47,313 bases of DNA from positions 1-47,313 of the forward strand of contig JAGCCX010000065.1 in NCBI GenBank assembly GCA_017651465.1, given 5' to 3'. Positions 1 to 8,892 of the stretch are shown piece after piece. Source of the DNA: Bacteroidales bacterium (GTDB taxonomy: Bacteria > Bacteroidota > Bacteroidia > Bacteroidales > UBA932). Under the pieces are notes generated by a model that was given only the letters and a program-made list of their open reading frames with translations, did no database searches and was not told where the DNA came from. The position numbers and the translations under genes were made by a program. Position 1 is the first letter of the stretch. Each line of letters opens with the position of its first letter.

Positions 1-1037
1 CGGTCCTTGACGGCAACGGCGGCTCCTGCGGCGATCATATTCGTGCAATGGGTCTGCTGAGTACCGAACAGCGGGCCGACCGAGACTGGTAGTCCGTATG
101 CGGCAGGCTCTATGATGCTGTGGGGCGATTCGCCGCTGAAGCCCGAGCCCACGAAAGAAGCAAATCCGTAGCGGTACAGACGGGAAAGCATTCCCACGGT
201 ATCGACTATCAAAGCCTGTGCGCTCCGGGGATTATCGCCGGGATCGGTATAGAGCACGGCTCCCCCCTTGATGGAAGATAGCAGATGGCTGATTTGCGCC
301 TTCCCCTGCTCGTGAGGGATAATCAGGAACTTATCACCGGGATTGCGGTTGGCAGCGGCAATGATGCACTCGTCATCTTCGTCGGGAAGGGTGCTCCCGG
401 CCACGAACACCTTGTGCCCGTCGCACCACCGTTCCACCAGGGCGTCGCTCCATTGTTCGGCCGCTATGGCGTTAACCCTGTCGAGGCGCGGGTCGCCGGA
501 AATGGCCACATTGCTTAGTCCCGCTTTCTTGAGCACCTCAAAAGACGACTCGCTGTTTACGATTATTTTGGTGAAGCAAGTGCGGAATGCATCAAGATAT
601 ATCTTCCCTATGGGCTTGAAATACGCCATATCAGGCAAGAAACGGGCAGAAATCAGATAGGTAGGTATGTTGCGGTCACGCAGCTCGTGAAGGAAATTAA
701 GCCAGTAATCGCTGATGGATACAATTACTTTTACAGGGCGGACCAAATCGAGGAAGCGGCGGGCGTTGCGCTTGGTATCGATAGGAAGATAGAATACAAA
801 ATCGGCTACCGGATCGTTTTTCAAATGCTCATAGCCCGAGGGAGAGAAAAAGGTCACAAGGAAACGATACTTACTCTCCCTTGCCCTTATGGCCTCTATT
901 ACGGGGCGCGCCTCTTCGAACTCTCCGTACGAGGCAGCGTGCACCCATATTATGTCTTCAACACCTTTACAGGCTTTTTCAATACGTTCGAACTGGCCTG
1001 CACGGCCCTTGAAGAATTGGTACAGCTTAGAACTCAT
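1..1037 (-). CDS. waaA: 3-deoxy-D-manno-octulosonic acid (Kdo) transferase, 3' end cut by window edge
   Basis: This enzyme transfers Kdo from CMP-Kdo to lipid A at the inner membrane in lipopolysaccharide core synthesis. My reverse-strand translation shows the family pattern HAASYGEFEE at residues 33-42, where Glu39 matches the catalytic base of WaaA. A later stretch, SGESPHSIIEPAAYGLP followed by VGPLFG, is the C-terminal nucleotide-sugar binding region. The last few dozen residues lie beyond base 1. The first ATG (1037-1035) overlaps the uvrA stop as ATGA, so translation is probably coupled. From this ATG the protein lacks the usual N-terminal membrane anchor. The in-frame codons just upstream would read [10 protein letters not shown], resembling the family N-terminus, but begin at ATC directly after a TAA, so the true start is uncertain. 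The family call is firm. Confidence 0.9.
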   Translation of the reverse strand, partial: MSSKLYQFFKGRAGQFERIEKACKGVEDIIWVHAASYGEFEEARPVIEAIRARESKYRFLVTFFSPSGYEHLKNDPVADFVFYLPIDTKRNARRFLDLVRPVKVIVSISDYWLNFLHELRDRNIPTYLISARFLPDMAYFKPIGKIYLDAFRTCFTKIIVNSESSFEVLKKAGLSNVAISGDPRLDRVNAIAAEQWSDALVERWCDGHKVFVAGSTLPDEDDECIIAAANRNPGDKFLIIPHEQGKAQISHLLSSIKGGAVLYTDPGDNPRSAQALIVDTVGMLSRLYRYGFASFVGSGFSGESPHSIIEPAAYGLPVSVGPLFGTQQTHCTNMIAAGAAVAVKD

Positions 1038-3808
1038 AAGTACTTGGCAGTAAAAGTAGATGCCGATTTAATATCTTCGGGCGTTCCCTCGAAAACTATG
1101 CGGCCGCCTTCATCCCCGGCGTCGGGACCCAGGTCGATGATCCAGTCTGCGCTGCGGATTACGTCTGGGTTGTGTTCACCCACCACGAGCGAGTGTCCGG
1201 CTGAGAGCAGCGCATCGAAACTCTTAAGCAGTTTCTCCACATCGTAAAAATGCAGTCCGGTCGTGGGCTCGTCAAAAATGAAGAGTATCTTCTCGCCCTT
1301 TTTGTCCCGGCGGCTCAAGTTCAAAAAGTAAGCAAGCTTGATACGCTGGCTTTCACCGCCCGAGAGGGTGCTGCTGCTCTGGCCAAGGCGAATATATCCC
1401 AAACCTACATCGAGAAGCGGCTGAAGACGTTCCACGACCTCTTTCGCCTCCGGCTCGGGGCCCTCGGCAAAGAACTTCGATGCCTCGGAAACGCTCATCT
1501 TGAGTATGTCGTCGATGTTTTTACCCCGATAGCGCACCTCAAGCACGTCGGGCTTGAAACGCTTGCCGCCGCACTCGTCGCACACCATTGTCACATCGGC
1601 CATAAACTGCATCTCAATTTTTACTACTCCCTCTCCTTGGCACTCCGGGCAACGTCCTCCTTCTTGATTGAAACTGAAGTAGTTAGGACCGAATCCGTTG
1701 ATTTTGGCATACTGCTGTGCGGCCAGCAGTTCACGTATGGGGTCGTATGCCTTGAGGTATGTCATTGCATTTGAACGGCTGCTGCGCCCTATGGGATTCT
1801 GGTCAACATATTCAACCCTGCTGATGCGGTCAAGGTTGCCGCTCAGGCCGCGGAACACGCCGGGAAGGTCGCCGGAGTCGTTGATGCGGCGGTTGAGAGC
1901 CGGATAAAGGATGTCCCCTACCAGGCTCGATTTGCCCGATCCGCTTACTCCGGTCACTACGGTCAATACGCCAAGAGGAATACGCACGTCGATATCTTTA
2001 AGATTGTGTTCGTGAGCGCCTTCTACGGTTATGCTGTACTGCCAGGGGCGGCGGGTGCGGACATAGCGGTGGCGGACTCCGTCGAGGTACTGGAGCGTAA
2101 GCGAGGTCTCCAGCTGGTCGTTGGAGTAGTTGCCGGGGTAGCCTTCATAAATTACACGGCCGCCAAATTCGCCCGCTCTCGGTCCCATATCCACGAGCCA
2201 GTCGGCGGAACGGATTATCTCTTCGTCGTGTTCAACTACAATGACGCTGTTGCCCAGGTCGCGCAGGCGCTTGAGCACCTTTATCAGGCGCTCTGTATCG
2301 CGCGGGTGGAGGCCTATGCTCGGTTCGTCAAGAATGTACATCGAGCCCACTAGGCTGGAACCGATGGCGGTTACAAGATTGATGCGCTGGCTCTCGCCTC
2401 CCGAAAGGGTGTTGCAGGCACGGCTGAGCGTAAGGTAGCCCAGTCCGACGTCGTCGATGCAGCGCAGGCGGGAAATAATCTCGGAACGGGGCTCCGCCGT
2501 GACCTTGGCCTCATTGGGAGTAAGTTCCAGATTCTCGATAAAGTCGAGCAACTCTTTGACGTTGAGGTTCAGCAAGTCGGCTATAGTTTTGCCGCCTACT
2601 TTCACCCACAGAGCCTCTTTGCGCAGGCGCGAACCCTTGCAGGAGTTGCAGGTAGTACGCCCGCTGAAGCGGCTGAGCATATACTTGTACTGTATTTTGT
2701 AGCGCTGGGTCTCTACCCACTCGAAGAATTCGTTGATACCAACCAGTGAATGCTCGTCGTTACGCTTGCTGCGGGCGTTCCAAATCAGGTCTTTTTCGCG
2801 CTCCGACAACTCGCAATATGGCTTGAATGCATCTATGTCGTAGTCGGGAGCCAGCTGCACCAGATGGTCCCGGAACCAGCCCATTTTGTCTCCCCTCCAG
2901 CAAGCGATGGCACCGTCGTAGATGCTCTTGCTCTTGTCGGGAACAACCAGGTCTTCGCTGATTCCTATGATTTTACCGAGTCCTCCGCACACGGGGCAGG
3001 CACCCAGCGGGCTGTTAAAGCTGAACAAGAAGTCGTCGGGTTCGATAAACTTGATCCCGTCCAATTCAAAGCGGCTGCTGAAACAGCGCTGAATACCTCC
3101 GTCGGTGGCTATGTACATTACTCCGTCGCCGCGCGAGAAAGCATCGGAGAGACTGGAGTGCAGACGCTGGCTGTCGGACAGGTCCCTAAAACGGTCGAGC
3201 AGCAAATAGGCCTCTCCGGGCTCTTCGCCCTGCAGGACATCTTCGATGCGTGCAGGCGCGCCGTTTGTCCACAAGCGGTTGTAGCCGTCTTCTTTGAGCG
3301 CAAGCAAAAGCTCGGTCCGGTCGGTACGTTCTTTCCAGCCAAGTTCGGCAAGAATATAATGGGGCTCCGGCAGAGAAATGCCATCCGAAGTGAGCGAGCT
3401 GAGATAGGCGATAACATCGTTCACGCCTTCCTTGCGTACTTCCCTGCCGCTCACGGGACTGTAAGTACGGCCGATGCGGGCGAATATCAAGCGCAGATAG
3501 TCATAAACCTCAGTAGTCGTAGCGACCGTGGAGCGGGGATTCCGGATGTTGACCTTTTGCTCAATGGCTATTGCCGGAGGAATATCCTCTATGGCGTCCA
3601 CATCCGGCTTGGTCATACGTCCGAGGAACTGCCGGGCATAGGAACTCAGGCTTTCGGCAAAACGCCTCTGCCCCTCGGCAAAAAGGGTGTCGAAAGCCAG
3701 GCTCGACTTGCCGCTGCCGGATATGCCGGTAATCACGACGAGTTTGCCCCGCGGAATCTCCAGCGTGACATTCTTAAGGTTGTTTACCCTTGCCCCTTTG
3801 ATCAGCAT
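1034..3808 (-). CDS. uvrA: UvrA-family excinuclease ABC ATPase subunit
   Basis: UvrA is the damage-sensing ATPase of nucleotide excision repair. About 924 residues carry two ABC ATPase halves: Walker [13 protein letters not shown] near the N-terminus and [12 protein letters not shown] in the middle, and LSGGESQR signature motifs in both halves. Zinc-finger cysteines occur as [18 protein letters not shown] and CDECGG. A segment between the first Walker A and the first zinc motif corresponds to the UvrB-interaction domain, so this is not a short UvrA2 lacking it. I chose ATG at 3808 (protein [10 protein letters not shown]); a TTG nine bases upstream falls inside the promoter. The gene is followed by waaA with a 4-base overlap. 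Bacteroidetes often carry more than one UvrA paralogue, and which one this is cannot be decided here. Confidence 0.95.
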   Translation of the reverse strand: MLIKGARVNNLKNVTLEIPRGKLVVITGISGSGKSSLAFDTLFAEGQRRFAESLSSYARQFLGRMTKPDVDAIEDIPPAIAIEQKVNIRNPRSTVATTTEVYDYLRLIFARIGRTYSPVSGREVRKEGVNDVIAYLSSLTSDGISLPEPHYILAELGWKERTDRTELLLALKEDGYNRLWTNGAPARIEDVLQGEEPGEAYLLLDRFRDLSDSQRLHSSLSDAFSRGDGVMYIATDGGIQRCFSSRFELDGIKFIEPDDFLFSFNSPLGACPVCGGLGKIIGISEDLVVPDKSKSIYDGAIACWRGDKMGWFRDHLVQLAPDYDIDAFKPYCELSEREKDLIWNARSKRNDEHSLVGINEFFEWVETQRYKIQYKYMLSRFSGRTTCNSCKGSRLRKEALWVKVGGKTIADLLNLNVKELLDFIENLELTPNEAKVTAEPRSEIISRLRCIDDVGLGYLTLSRACNTLSGGESQRINLVTAIGSSLVGSMYILDEPSIGLHPRDTERLIKVLKRLRDLGNSVIVVEHDEEIIRSADWLVDMGPRAGEFGGRVIYEGYPGNYSNDQLETSLTLQYLDGVRHRYVRTRRPWQYSITVEGAHEHNLKDIDVRIPLGVLTVVTGVSGSGKSSLVGDILYPALNRRINDSGDLPGVFRGLSGNLDRISRVEYVDQNPIGRSSRSNAMTYLKAYDPIRELLAAQQYAKINGFGPNYFSFNQEGGRCPECQGEGVVKIEMQFMADVTMVCDECGGKRFKPDVLEVRYRGKNIDDILKMSVSEASKFFAEGPEPEAKEVVERLQPLLDVGLGYIRLGQSSSTLSGGESQRIKLAYFLNLSRRDKKGEKILFIFDEPTTGLHFYDVEKLLKSFDALLSAGHSLVVGEHNPDVIRSADWIIDLGPDAGDEGGRIVFEGTPEDIKSASTFTAKYL

Positions 3809-3813
3809 AGCCC

Positions 3814-3846
3814 ACAAAAATACAAAGAATTCATCCCTTTTGCAAA
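3814..3846 (-). promoter_or_regulatory. Bacteroidetes-type promoter for uvrA-waaA
   Basis: On the minus strand TTTG (3846-3843) is followed after 20 bases by TATTTTTGT (3822-3814), matching the Bacteroidetes consensus TTTG-N19/20-TAnnTTTG. Only five bases separate the -7 element from the ATG at 3808, so the message should be nearly leaderless. Confidence 0.75.
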
Positions 3847-3895
3847 GATTTAATGTAACGGCGCAGGCAGACCATTGTTATTCACTTTAAACAGG

Positions 3896-3904
3896 TATAT
3901 TTGC
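3896..3904 (+). promoter_or_regulatory. -7 promoter element abutting the GH88 start codon
   Basis: TATATTTGC fits TAnnTTTG exactly and ends three bases before ATG 3908. A weak -33 match, ATTG, lies at 3874-3877. If the start site lies a few bases past the element, as is usual, the transcript begins at or next to the start codon. Confidence 0.6.
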
Positions 3905-3907
3905 ACT

Positions 3908-5095
3908 ATGAAATGCTTGCTCAATCTGATGAAGGGAGCGTCCCTTGCTGCGGCGCTTTTTATCTTCCCGGCTTGCCGGGAGTCTGCTGATGCAATGGTT
4001 GACAGGGTATTTGATGTAGCGCTCTCCCGTTATACTTCGATGGATGAGGCGCTCACTACTCTCACTTTGCCGCGGACCGCTCAAGCCGACTCCCTCGTGC
4101 TCTGCAAACCGTCGTGGTGGACCTCCGGATTCTATCCCGGGAGCCTGTGGTACATATACCTCAAGACCTCGGACCCGGGCATACTTGCACTGGCGGAGAA
4201 GAACACCCGGAAAGTGTACGCTGAGACTCAGGCAGCCCGGAGCCACGACATAGGATTCGTCACCAACTGCAGTTACGGAAACGCCCTGAGGTTCACTGCG
4301 GACACCATCTGGCGACAGCCTGTAATAGATGCCGCCCGAGCGCTGTGCAGACGGTACTCTCCGGTTACCGGGGCCATCAGGAGCTGGGACTTCTCCCGCG
4401 GGGGCAAGACTTGGCTTTACCCGGTGATAATCGACAATATGATGAACCTGGAGCTGCTGATGGAAGCGTACCGGCTTAGCGGCACCGACTCCCTGCGCGC
4501 AATCGCCGTGGCCCACGCCCATACGACTTTGAAAAATCATTTCCGAAGCGACTGCTCCAGCTATCACGTGGTCGATTTTGATCCGGCGGACGGCTCCGTA
4601 CGGTCCAAATGCACTCTCCAGGGTTATTCCGACGACTCCGCCTGGGCCCGCGGCCAGTCCTGGGGCCTCTACGGCTACACTATGATGTTCCGCGAGAGTG
4701 GAGAGAAGGTTTTTCTGGACGTTGCGGAAAAGATAGCCGGGTTTATCATCCCCCGGCTTCCCGCAGACGGCATACCGTATTGGGATTACGACGCCCCGGA
4801 TATCCCCGACGCGCCGAGGGACGCCTCTGCCGCCGCCATAATGGCTTCGGCGCTTCTGGAGCTCTCCGCTTATACGGAAAACAAAGGCTCCGCGCAGCTT
4901 TACCGCAGGACCGCCCTCAAGCAGCTTCGCACTCTTTCGGGCCCGGGATATCTTGCCGCGAGCGGAGAGAATTGCAACTTCCTGCTCAAACACTGTGTAG
5001 GCAACCTGCCGGCCGGCAGCGAGGTTGACGTTCCCCTCTCATATGCTGACTATTATTTCCTCGAGGCACTTCTGAGGCTCCGCGGACTCCTGTAG
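3908..5095 (+). CDS. GH88-family unsaturated glucuronyl hydrolase, lipoprotein
   Basis: Glycoside hydrolase family 88 removes unsaturated uronic acid from the ends of oligosaccharides produced by polysaccharide lyases. The roughly 395-residue protein begins with a hydrophobic signal and lipobox ending FPAC, so it should be lipid-anchored. Family landmarks include PSWWTSGFYPG, HDIGF (the Asp matches the first catalytic Asp), IIDNMMNLELL (the second catalytic Asp) and QGYSDDSAWARGQSWGLYG. The reading frame extends upstream through promoter sequence, but ATG 3908 gives the signal peptide. The gene stands alone, with no lyase, SusC/D pair or regulator next to it, so the substrate (glycosaminoglycan, ulvan or other) cannot be inferred. 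A sulfatase 28 kb away could act on similar glycans, but nothing here links them. Confidence 0.9.
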   Translation: MKCLLNLMKGASLAAALFIFPACRESADAMVDRVFDVALSRYTSMDEALTTLTLPRTAQADSLVLCKPSWWTSGFYPGSLWYIYLKTSDPGILALAEKNTRKVYAETQAARSHDIGFVTNCSYGNALRFTADTIWRQPVIDAARALCRRYSPVTGAIRSWDFSRGGKTWLYPVIIDNMMNLELLMEAYRLSGTDSLRAIAVAHAHTTLKNHFRSDCSSYHVVDFDPADGSVRSKCTLQGYSDDSAWARGQSWGLYGYTMMFRESGEKVFLDVAEKIAGFIIPRLPADGIPYWDYDAPDIPDAPRDASAAAIMASALLELSAYTENKGSAQLYRRTALKQLRTLSGPGYLAASGENCNFLLKHCVGNLPAGSEVDVPLSYADYYFLEALLRLRGLL

Positions 5096-5123
5096 AATAA
5101 ATACACATTAATGCAAGAAAAAG

Positions 5124-5155
5124 TTTGCAAATTCAAAAAATGTATCTATATTTGC
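5124..5155 (+). promoter_or_regulatory. Promoter of tRNA-Asp
   Basis: TTTG (5124-5127), exactly 19 bases, then TATATTTGC (5147-5155) is a perfect Bacteroidetes promoter. It lies 29 bases upstream of the tRNA. Confidence 0.85.
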
Positions 5156-5184
5156 ATCCGCGTTAATCGCAGACCAGCGCACTT

Positions 5185-5258
5185 GGTGCGGTAGTTCAGC
5201 TGGTTAGAATGCCGGCCTGTCACGCCGGAGGTCGAGGGTTCGAGTCCCTTCCGCACCG
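5185..5258 (+). tRNA. tRNA-Asp (GTC)
   Basis: The acceptor stem GGTGCGG pairs fully with CCGCACC. The anticodon arm CCGGC-CTGTCAC-GCCGG presents GTC at 5219-5221, and the T arm contains GGTTCGAGTCC. The discriminator base is G. The gene has its own consensus promoter and a strong terminator four bases downstream, so it is a single-gene transcription unit. CCA is not encoded. Confidence 0.97.
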
Positions 5259-5261
5259 CTT

Positions 5262-5297
5262 AAAGATGCCTTACAATCACTTGTAGGGCATCTTTTT
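5262..5297 (+). terminator. Intrinsic terminator of tRNA-Asp
   Basis: A long hairpin (AAAGATGCC.TACAA, TCAC loop, then TTGTA.GGCATCTTT) is followed by a T-run. It also separates the tRNA from the convergent proC. Confidence 0.9.
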
Positions 5298-5340
5298 GTT
5301 TATGATTTCGCCAAAATGTACCGACCTGTATGCCTGCAGG

Positions 5341-6114
5341 TCAATCTACCAGGCCGGCGATAACGGCCGAACTGAAGCCGGCCTGCTCCATTGCGTTGAG
5401 TCCGCGTATGGTAATGCCTCCGGGAGTAGTGACCCGGTCTATCTCCGCCTCGGGATGGGAGCGGCGCTCCGTTGCCAGGTCAACAGCCCCCTTCATCGTC
5501 TGGAAAACAGCCTCCCGGGCTTCGTGGGGATACAATCCAAGTTGCACCCCTCCTTCCATTGCAGCCCGGGCGTAACGCAAAGCGAAAGCCGTTCCGCAGG
5601 AAGCTACCATCATTCCGGCGTGAAGCCGTCTTTCATCGACAATCAGCGTCTTGCCTACTTTGTCGAACAAAGCTTTAACCTCATCATCTGCTCCACCGAT
5701 GACGGGCGAGGCGAAAGTCATACTCTCCCCCACTTCGGCCGCAAGATTGGGAATCACCGTGTAGGCGGCGCGAACGCCGGATCCGGAGAGCCAGGCGGCC
5801 ATTTGTTCCGAGGAGATGCCAGCCGCCATAGACAGGAAGAGCTTTCCCGAGAGTGCCGGAACGATCTGCGCGAGGACCTGCTGCACAAACCAGGGCTTGA
5901 CACCCAATATTATAACATCGGCCGATGATGCCGCCGCGGCATTGTCCAGCGAAGTATCCAGACCGAGAGCAGCATATTTGTCAAGAGTGGAGGAATGCGC
6001 GGCAGTTACGATTAAATGCACGGAAGGATCGGCCCTCAGCAGGCCCCTTGCCACGGCACCGCCCATATTGCCGCATCCGATTATTGCTATTCTTTGTGAA
6101 TTGATGGAGTTCAT
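5341..6114 (-). CDS. proC: Pyrroline-5-carboxylate reductase
   Basis: ProC reduces 1-pyrroline-5-carboxylate to proline with NAD(P)H, the last step of proline synthesis. The protein has 257 residues, close to the family length. The N-terminal Rossmann motif is IAIIGCGNMGGAVARGLL, and the C-terminal domain carries the conserved TPGGITIRGL segment near residues 228-237. It is a single gene, divergent from the small lipoprotein at 6179 with only 64 bases between them, and faces the tRNA-Asp terminator. The start ATG gives the expected N-terminus just ahead of the Rossmann strand. Confidence 0.95.
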   Translation of the reverse strand: MNSINSQRIAIIGCGNMGGAVARGLLRADPSVHLIVTAAHSSTLDKYAALGLDTSLDNAAAASSADVIILGVKPWFVQQVLAQIVPALSGKLFLSMAAGISSEQMAAWLSGSGVRAAYTVIPNLAAEVGESMTFASPVIGGADDEVKALFDKVGKTLIVDERRLHAGMMVASCGTAFALRYARAAMEGGVQLGLYPHEAREAVFQTMKGAVDLATERRSHPEAEIDRVTTPGGITIRGLNAMEQAGFSSAVIAGLVD

Positions 6115-6178
6115 AATCGCAAATATATCAAATCATTTTATTAGATTTGCGAAGTTGAAGCAGAAAAATACCCTTAAT

Positions 6179-6556
6179 ATGAAACGGCTCTTTTCACTGA
6201 CTATCCTCGCCATCGCGGCTCTGGCGGCAACATCCTGCGGCGACCCGATCGGAATGCCTCTTACAGATACTTCGCTCACCTATACTACCTGGCGTTACAA
6301 CGGTTACGATTTCCTGAGCGACATCACTTTTCTGGAAAACGGAAACATCTATCACCAGGAGTATTATTACGACGACGGTACTTCCTGGAACTACCGGGGA
6401 TCTTACGGCTTTGACGGAATTAATGGTTCGGCCATCCTCGAATGCTTCGGACAGACAGAGCGCTTTACCTTTACCGTTTACGGAAACAGGCTCACCGTGG
6501 ATTTTGAGGGCGAAAGAATAGTTCACGAGCGCATTCAGTACATATATCCCTATTGA
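6179..6556 (+). CDS. Small lipoprotein of unknown function
   Basis: A 125-residue protein starts MKRLFSLTILAIAALAATSCG, a clear signal peptide with a lipobox Cys. The remainder is rich in aromatic and polar residues with alternating strand-like segments (TWRYNGYDF, GNIYHQEYYYDDG, FTFTVYGNRLTVDF), which suggests a small beta-sandwich such as those seen in Bacteroidetes lipocalin-like lipoproteins; that is only a guess. A -7 element, TAGATTTGC, lies at 6142-6150. The CDF exporter starts six bases after its stop, so the two are likely co-transcribed. I do not recognise a specific family. Confidence 0.8.
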   Translation: MKRLFSLTILAIAALAATSCGDPIGMPLTDTSLTYTTWRYNGYDFLSDITFLENGNIYHQEYYYDDGTSWNYRGSYGFDGINGSAILECFGQTERFTFTVYGNRLTVDFEGERIVHERIQYIYPY

Positions 6557-6562
6557 TATTAG

Positions 6563-7666
6563 ATGGATCGAAGTTCGCAAATCATACGCACCAGCATCAT
6601 CGGAATCGCAGCCAATGTACTTTTGGCGGCATTCAAGTCGGTTGTCGGTTTTATCGCCGGGAGCGTGGCCATTGTGATGGATGCGGTAAATAACCTCAGC
6701 GATGCTCTTTCGAGCGTCATCACCATCATAGGCACCAAACTCTCCCAACGTCCGGCCGACCGCAAGCACCCGTTCGGCTTCGGGCGGATCGAGTATTTCA
6801 GTGCCATCATCATTGCCGTCATCGTGCTTTCGGCCGGCGTCTCTTCGCTCATCGAGTCTGTCAAGAAAATAATAGAGCCCACCGAGCCAAGCTACACTAC
6901 CGCAACCTTGATCGTAATTGTGGTGGCGATATTGGTCAAGCTGGTGCTGGGAATGTATGTCAAGCAAAAAGGCAAGCAGCTCAACAGCGATGCTCTTACC
7001 GCATCCGGCTCCGACGCCCTGTTTGACGCAATCATCACTACCGCCACCCTGATTTCGGCCGGAGTGATGCTCATCTGGCACTTCTCCCTGGACGGTATTC
7101 TGGGTGCCCTGATTTCGCTTGTCATCATAAAGGCCGGTATCGAGATGCTCGCTTCTCCGGTCAATGAACTGCTTGGCGCCAGGGTGTCCCCGGACCTGGT
7201 CAAGGAGATCAAGAAGGAAGTTATGGAATTTGAGGGCGTCAAGGGCGTATTCGACATCATTCTTCACAACTACGGCCCCGACGTTATGATAGGCTCCCTG
7301 CACATCAGCGTGCCGGATTCTATGTCGGCACACGAGATTCACGTACTGACACGCAAGATTTCGACATTGATTTTCCAGCGTCACGGGATTATCCTCACCG
7401 TGGGCGTATACGCTTATGCCACCCAGGACAGCCAGAGGGCCGAACTCCAGGCCAAGGTTATGCAGACCCTTGCAGCTCATAAAGAGATCGTGCAAGTTCA
7501 CGGTTTCCTGTATTCCGAAGAAGACCGTATGCTCTCCGTCGACGTGGTTCCGGATATTTCCATCCGCGATGAAGCAGCTTTAGTCAAAATGCTGTCTGAA
7601 GAAGTTCAAAAGCTGGTTCCTGATTTGCTGGTGGTTATAGTGATAGATCACAATTATAGTGAGTGA
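6563..7666 (+). CDS. Cation diffusion facilitator, probable Mn-type exporter
   Basis: CDF proteins export divalent metals in exchange for protons. The 367-residue sequence has the usual six membrane segments followed by a cytoplasmic domain. The transport-site residues are unusual for a zinc exporter: in TM2 the pattern is NNLSD (Asn43 and Asp47), and in TM5 it is DALFD (Asp151 and Asp155) where zinc exporters have HxxxD. An N/D/D/D site is the arrangement of manganese-exporting MntE-type proteins, so I infer Mn2+ (or Fe2+) rather than Zn2+. The C-terminal domain is long (about 170 residues), with HxxGIILTVGVYAY and IDHNY segments. It sits six bases behind a small lipoprotein. The family call is firm; the metal is inferred. 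Confidence 0.92.
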   Translation: MDRSSQIIRTSIIGIAANVLLAAFKSVVGFIAGSVAIVMDAVNNLSDALSSVITIIGTKLSQRPADRKHPFGFGRIEYFSAIIIAVIVLSAGVSSLIESVKKIIEPTEPSYTTATLIVIVVAILVKLVLGMYVKQKGKQLNSDALTASGSDALFDAIITTATLISAGVMLIWHFSLDGILGALISLVIIKAGIEMLASPVNELLGARVSPDLVKEIKKEVMEFEGVKGVFDIILHNYGPDVMIGSLHISVPDSMSAHEIHVLTRKISTLIFQRHGIILTVGVYAYATQDSQRAELQAKVMQTLAAHKEIVQVHGFLYSEEDRMLSVDVVPDISIRDEAALVKMLSEEVQKLVPDLLVVIVIDHNYSE

Positions 7667-7741
7667 GTGCCGGATAGAAAAGCCCCTGAATCGTTTTGCC
7701 TGCCATTATTAAAAATGTGTTGATAACTTTTTGGGAGAATT

Positions 7742-7774
7742 CTTGACAGGCACTGTTTATTTACTTACATTTGC
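7742..7774 (+). promoter_or_regulatory. Promoter of the PRTase-permease operon
   Basis: TACATTTGC (7766-7774) matches TAnnTTTG. A near-match to the -33 box, CTTG (7742-7745), lies 20 bases upstream. Transcription should begin at about 7777-7781, which is the first base of the hairpin described next. Confidence 0.65.
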
Positions 7775-7776
7775 AT

Positions 7777-7803
7777 CCCGGTTAACTCTAATCGGGTTTT
7801 TTT
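7777..7803 (+). terminator. Hairpin plus T7 tract directly before the PRTase start codon (possible attenuator)
   Basis: CCCGGTTA-ACTC-TAATCGGG forms an 8-bp stem (one G-T pair) with a four-base loop, followed at once by seven T and then ATG 7804. This is the form of an intrinsic terminator, yet it lies downstream of the promoter and immediately upstream of the gene. It may end transcripts from the CDF gene, attenuate the operon from its own promoter, or do both. The T-run at the start codon could also permit transcript slippage. Confidence 0.6.
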
Positions 7804-8892
7804 ATGTCCAATTGTTTGCAGGGAGCGAGCCTTCGATTTGTCGGCTTGCAGCAAGAGACAAGTATTTACGAGCTGCACTTAGATCAGTTCACTAATGACT
7901 ACTTTATTCTCAGTCATTCCGGAACACGACAACTGATGACATTCCCCGAGGTGGTGGGATATGACTCCTACCAAGCTATGCTTCCCGCCACTGTCGCCGC
8001 CCTTCGCCATTTGATCAATCAAGGCAAGGGCGGCGATGTCGATATTCTGACCATACTTCGGGGCGGCTTGAATTATCCAGCCGAAGAGGCTTGTTCGATC
8101 AGCGGAATCAGGGTTCGTGACATTCATTTCATTTCGTGCGAGCGCATCATCGAAGACCATATCATTACAGGCCTGGAAATCAAATATGAGAAACTCCGGG
8201 TCAAAAATGACTGCACCCTCATCATCGGCGACATAATCGCCACCGGCGATACCCTGCGCCTCTGCCTCGACCAGGTGGTGGACCGCTTCCGCCGAAGGGG
8301 CGGCAGCATCAAGAGAATCATCTTCTTCACCATAGGCGGCACCCGAGCCATCGATCTGATGGAAGAGAAGACTCGCGAGATAAGGCAGATCTTCCCCGGC
8401 TTCGAAGGCTTCCAGTGCTTCTTCTACGAAGGCGTCTTTACGGTTTATGAAGATCAAGGCGCCAGCGGTATCAACGTGCCGGACATCGATTTCGGATGGA
8501 AGGGTGGAGCCGTAGCCCCCGAGTTCCGCCGCTTCGTGATGGACCACCCTTATTCGCTTCTTGAGAAATGCATCATTTACGACGGCGGGGCACGCCGCTA
8601 CGAGATTCCCGTCCACTTCCACGAAGTGCTTGAGTACTGGGAAGGTCTTTGGGGCAGGGCCGAGAGTATCGATCCCGTGCGCCTCGTGGCCGAGAAATTG
8701 GGTTTCGACTTCCCCATCACATTCGCGCAGTGGCTGGAATGGAATCATTTTACCGAGCTCTCGGACAGCAGCCTTCCAGCCCTCTACGCCGACGAGGTGC
8801 ACCTGCTTGAGAATGCTGTCGCGCTCTCGCTCGAGACCATAGCAATGCAGCGTATCAATGCCATCAATACAATTCTACAACAATATGAGTAA
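7804..8892 (+). CDS. Phosphoribosyltransferase-fold protein with C-terminal extension
   Basis: A 362-residue cytoplasmic protein contains the PRPP-binding loop of type I phosphoribosyltransferases: TLIIGDIIATGDTL at about residues 138-151. The pyrophosphate-loop-like ILRGGL lies at 84-89, and FFTIGGTRA follows at about 174-181. The last 170 residues (HFHEVLEYWEGLWGR and a helical tail) do not resemble uracil, hypoxanthine or orotate phosphoribosyltransferases that I know. Its stop codon overlaps the start of an NCS1 permease by eight bases (ATGAGTAA), so the two are translationally coupled. The context suggests salvage of an imported nucleobase or a PRPP/nucleotide-sensing regulator; neither is shown. 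The start follows a T7 tract with no Shine-Dalgarno sequence. Confidence 0.85.
   Translation: MSNCLQGASLRFVGLQQETSIYELHLDQFTNDYFILSHSGTRQLMTFPEVVGYDSYQAMLPATVAALRHLINQGKGGDVDILTILRGGLNYPAEEACSISGIRVRDIHFISCERIIEDHIITGLEIKYEKLRVKNDCTLIIGDIIATGDTLRLCLDQVVDRFRRRGGSIKRIIFFTIGGTRAIDLMEEKTREIRQIFPGFEGFQCFFYEGVFTVYEDQGASGINVPDIDFGWKGGAVAPEFRRFVMDHPYSLLEKCIIYDGGARRYEIPVHFHEVLEYWEGLWGRAESIDPVRLVAEKLGFDFPITFAQWLEWNHFTELSDSSLPALYADEVHLLENAVALSLETIAMQRINAINTILQQYE

Noticed and set aside
2750-3853. A 367-codon plus-strand frame across the uvrA 5' end
   Set aside because: It lies opposite the first UvrA ATPase half, has no recognisable domain and crosses the uvrA promoter.
7804-8892. Calling the PRTase-like gene pyrR or upp
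   Set aside because: The length is about twice that of PyrR or Upp and the C-terminal half does not match; only the PRPP loop supports the fold.
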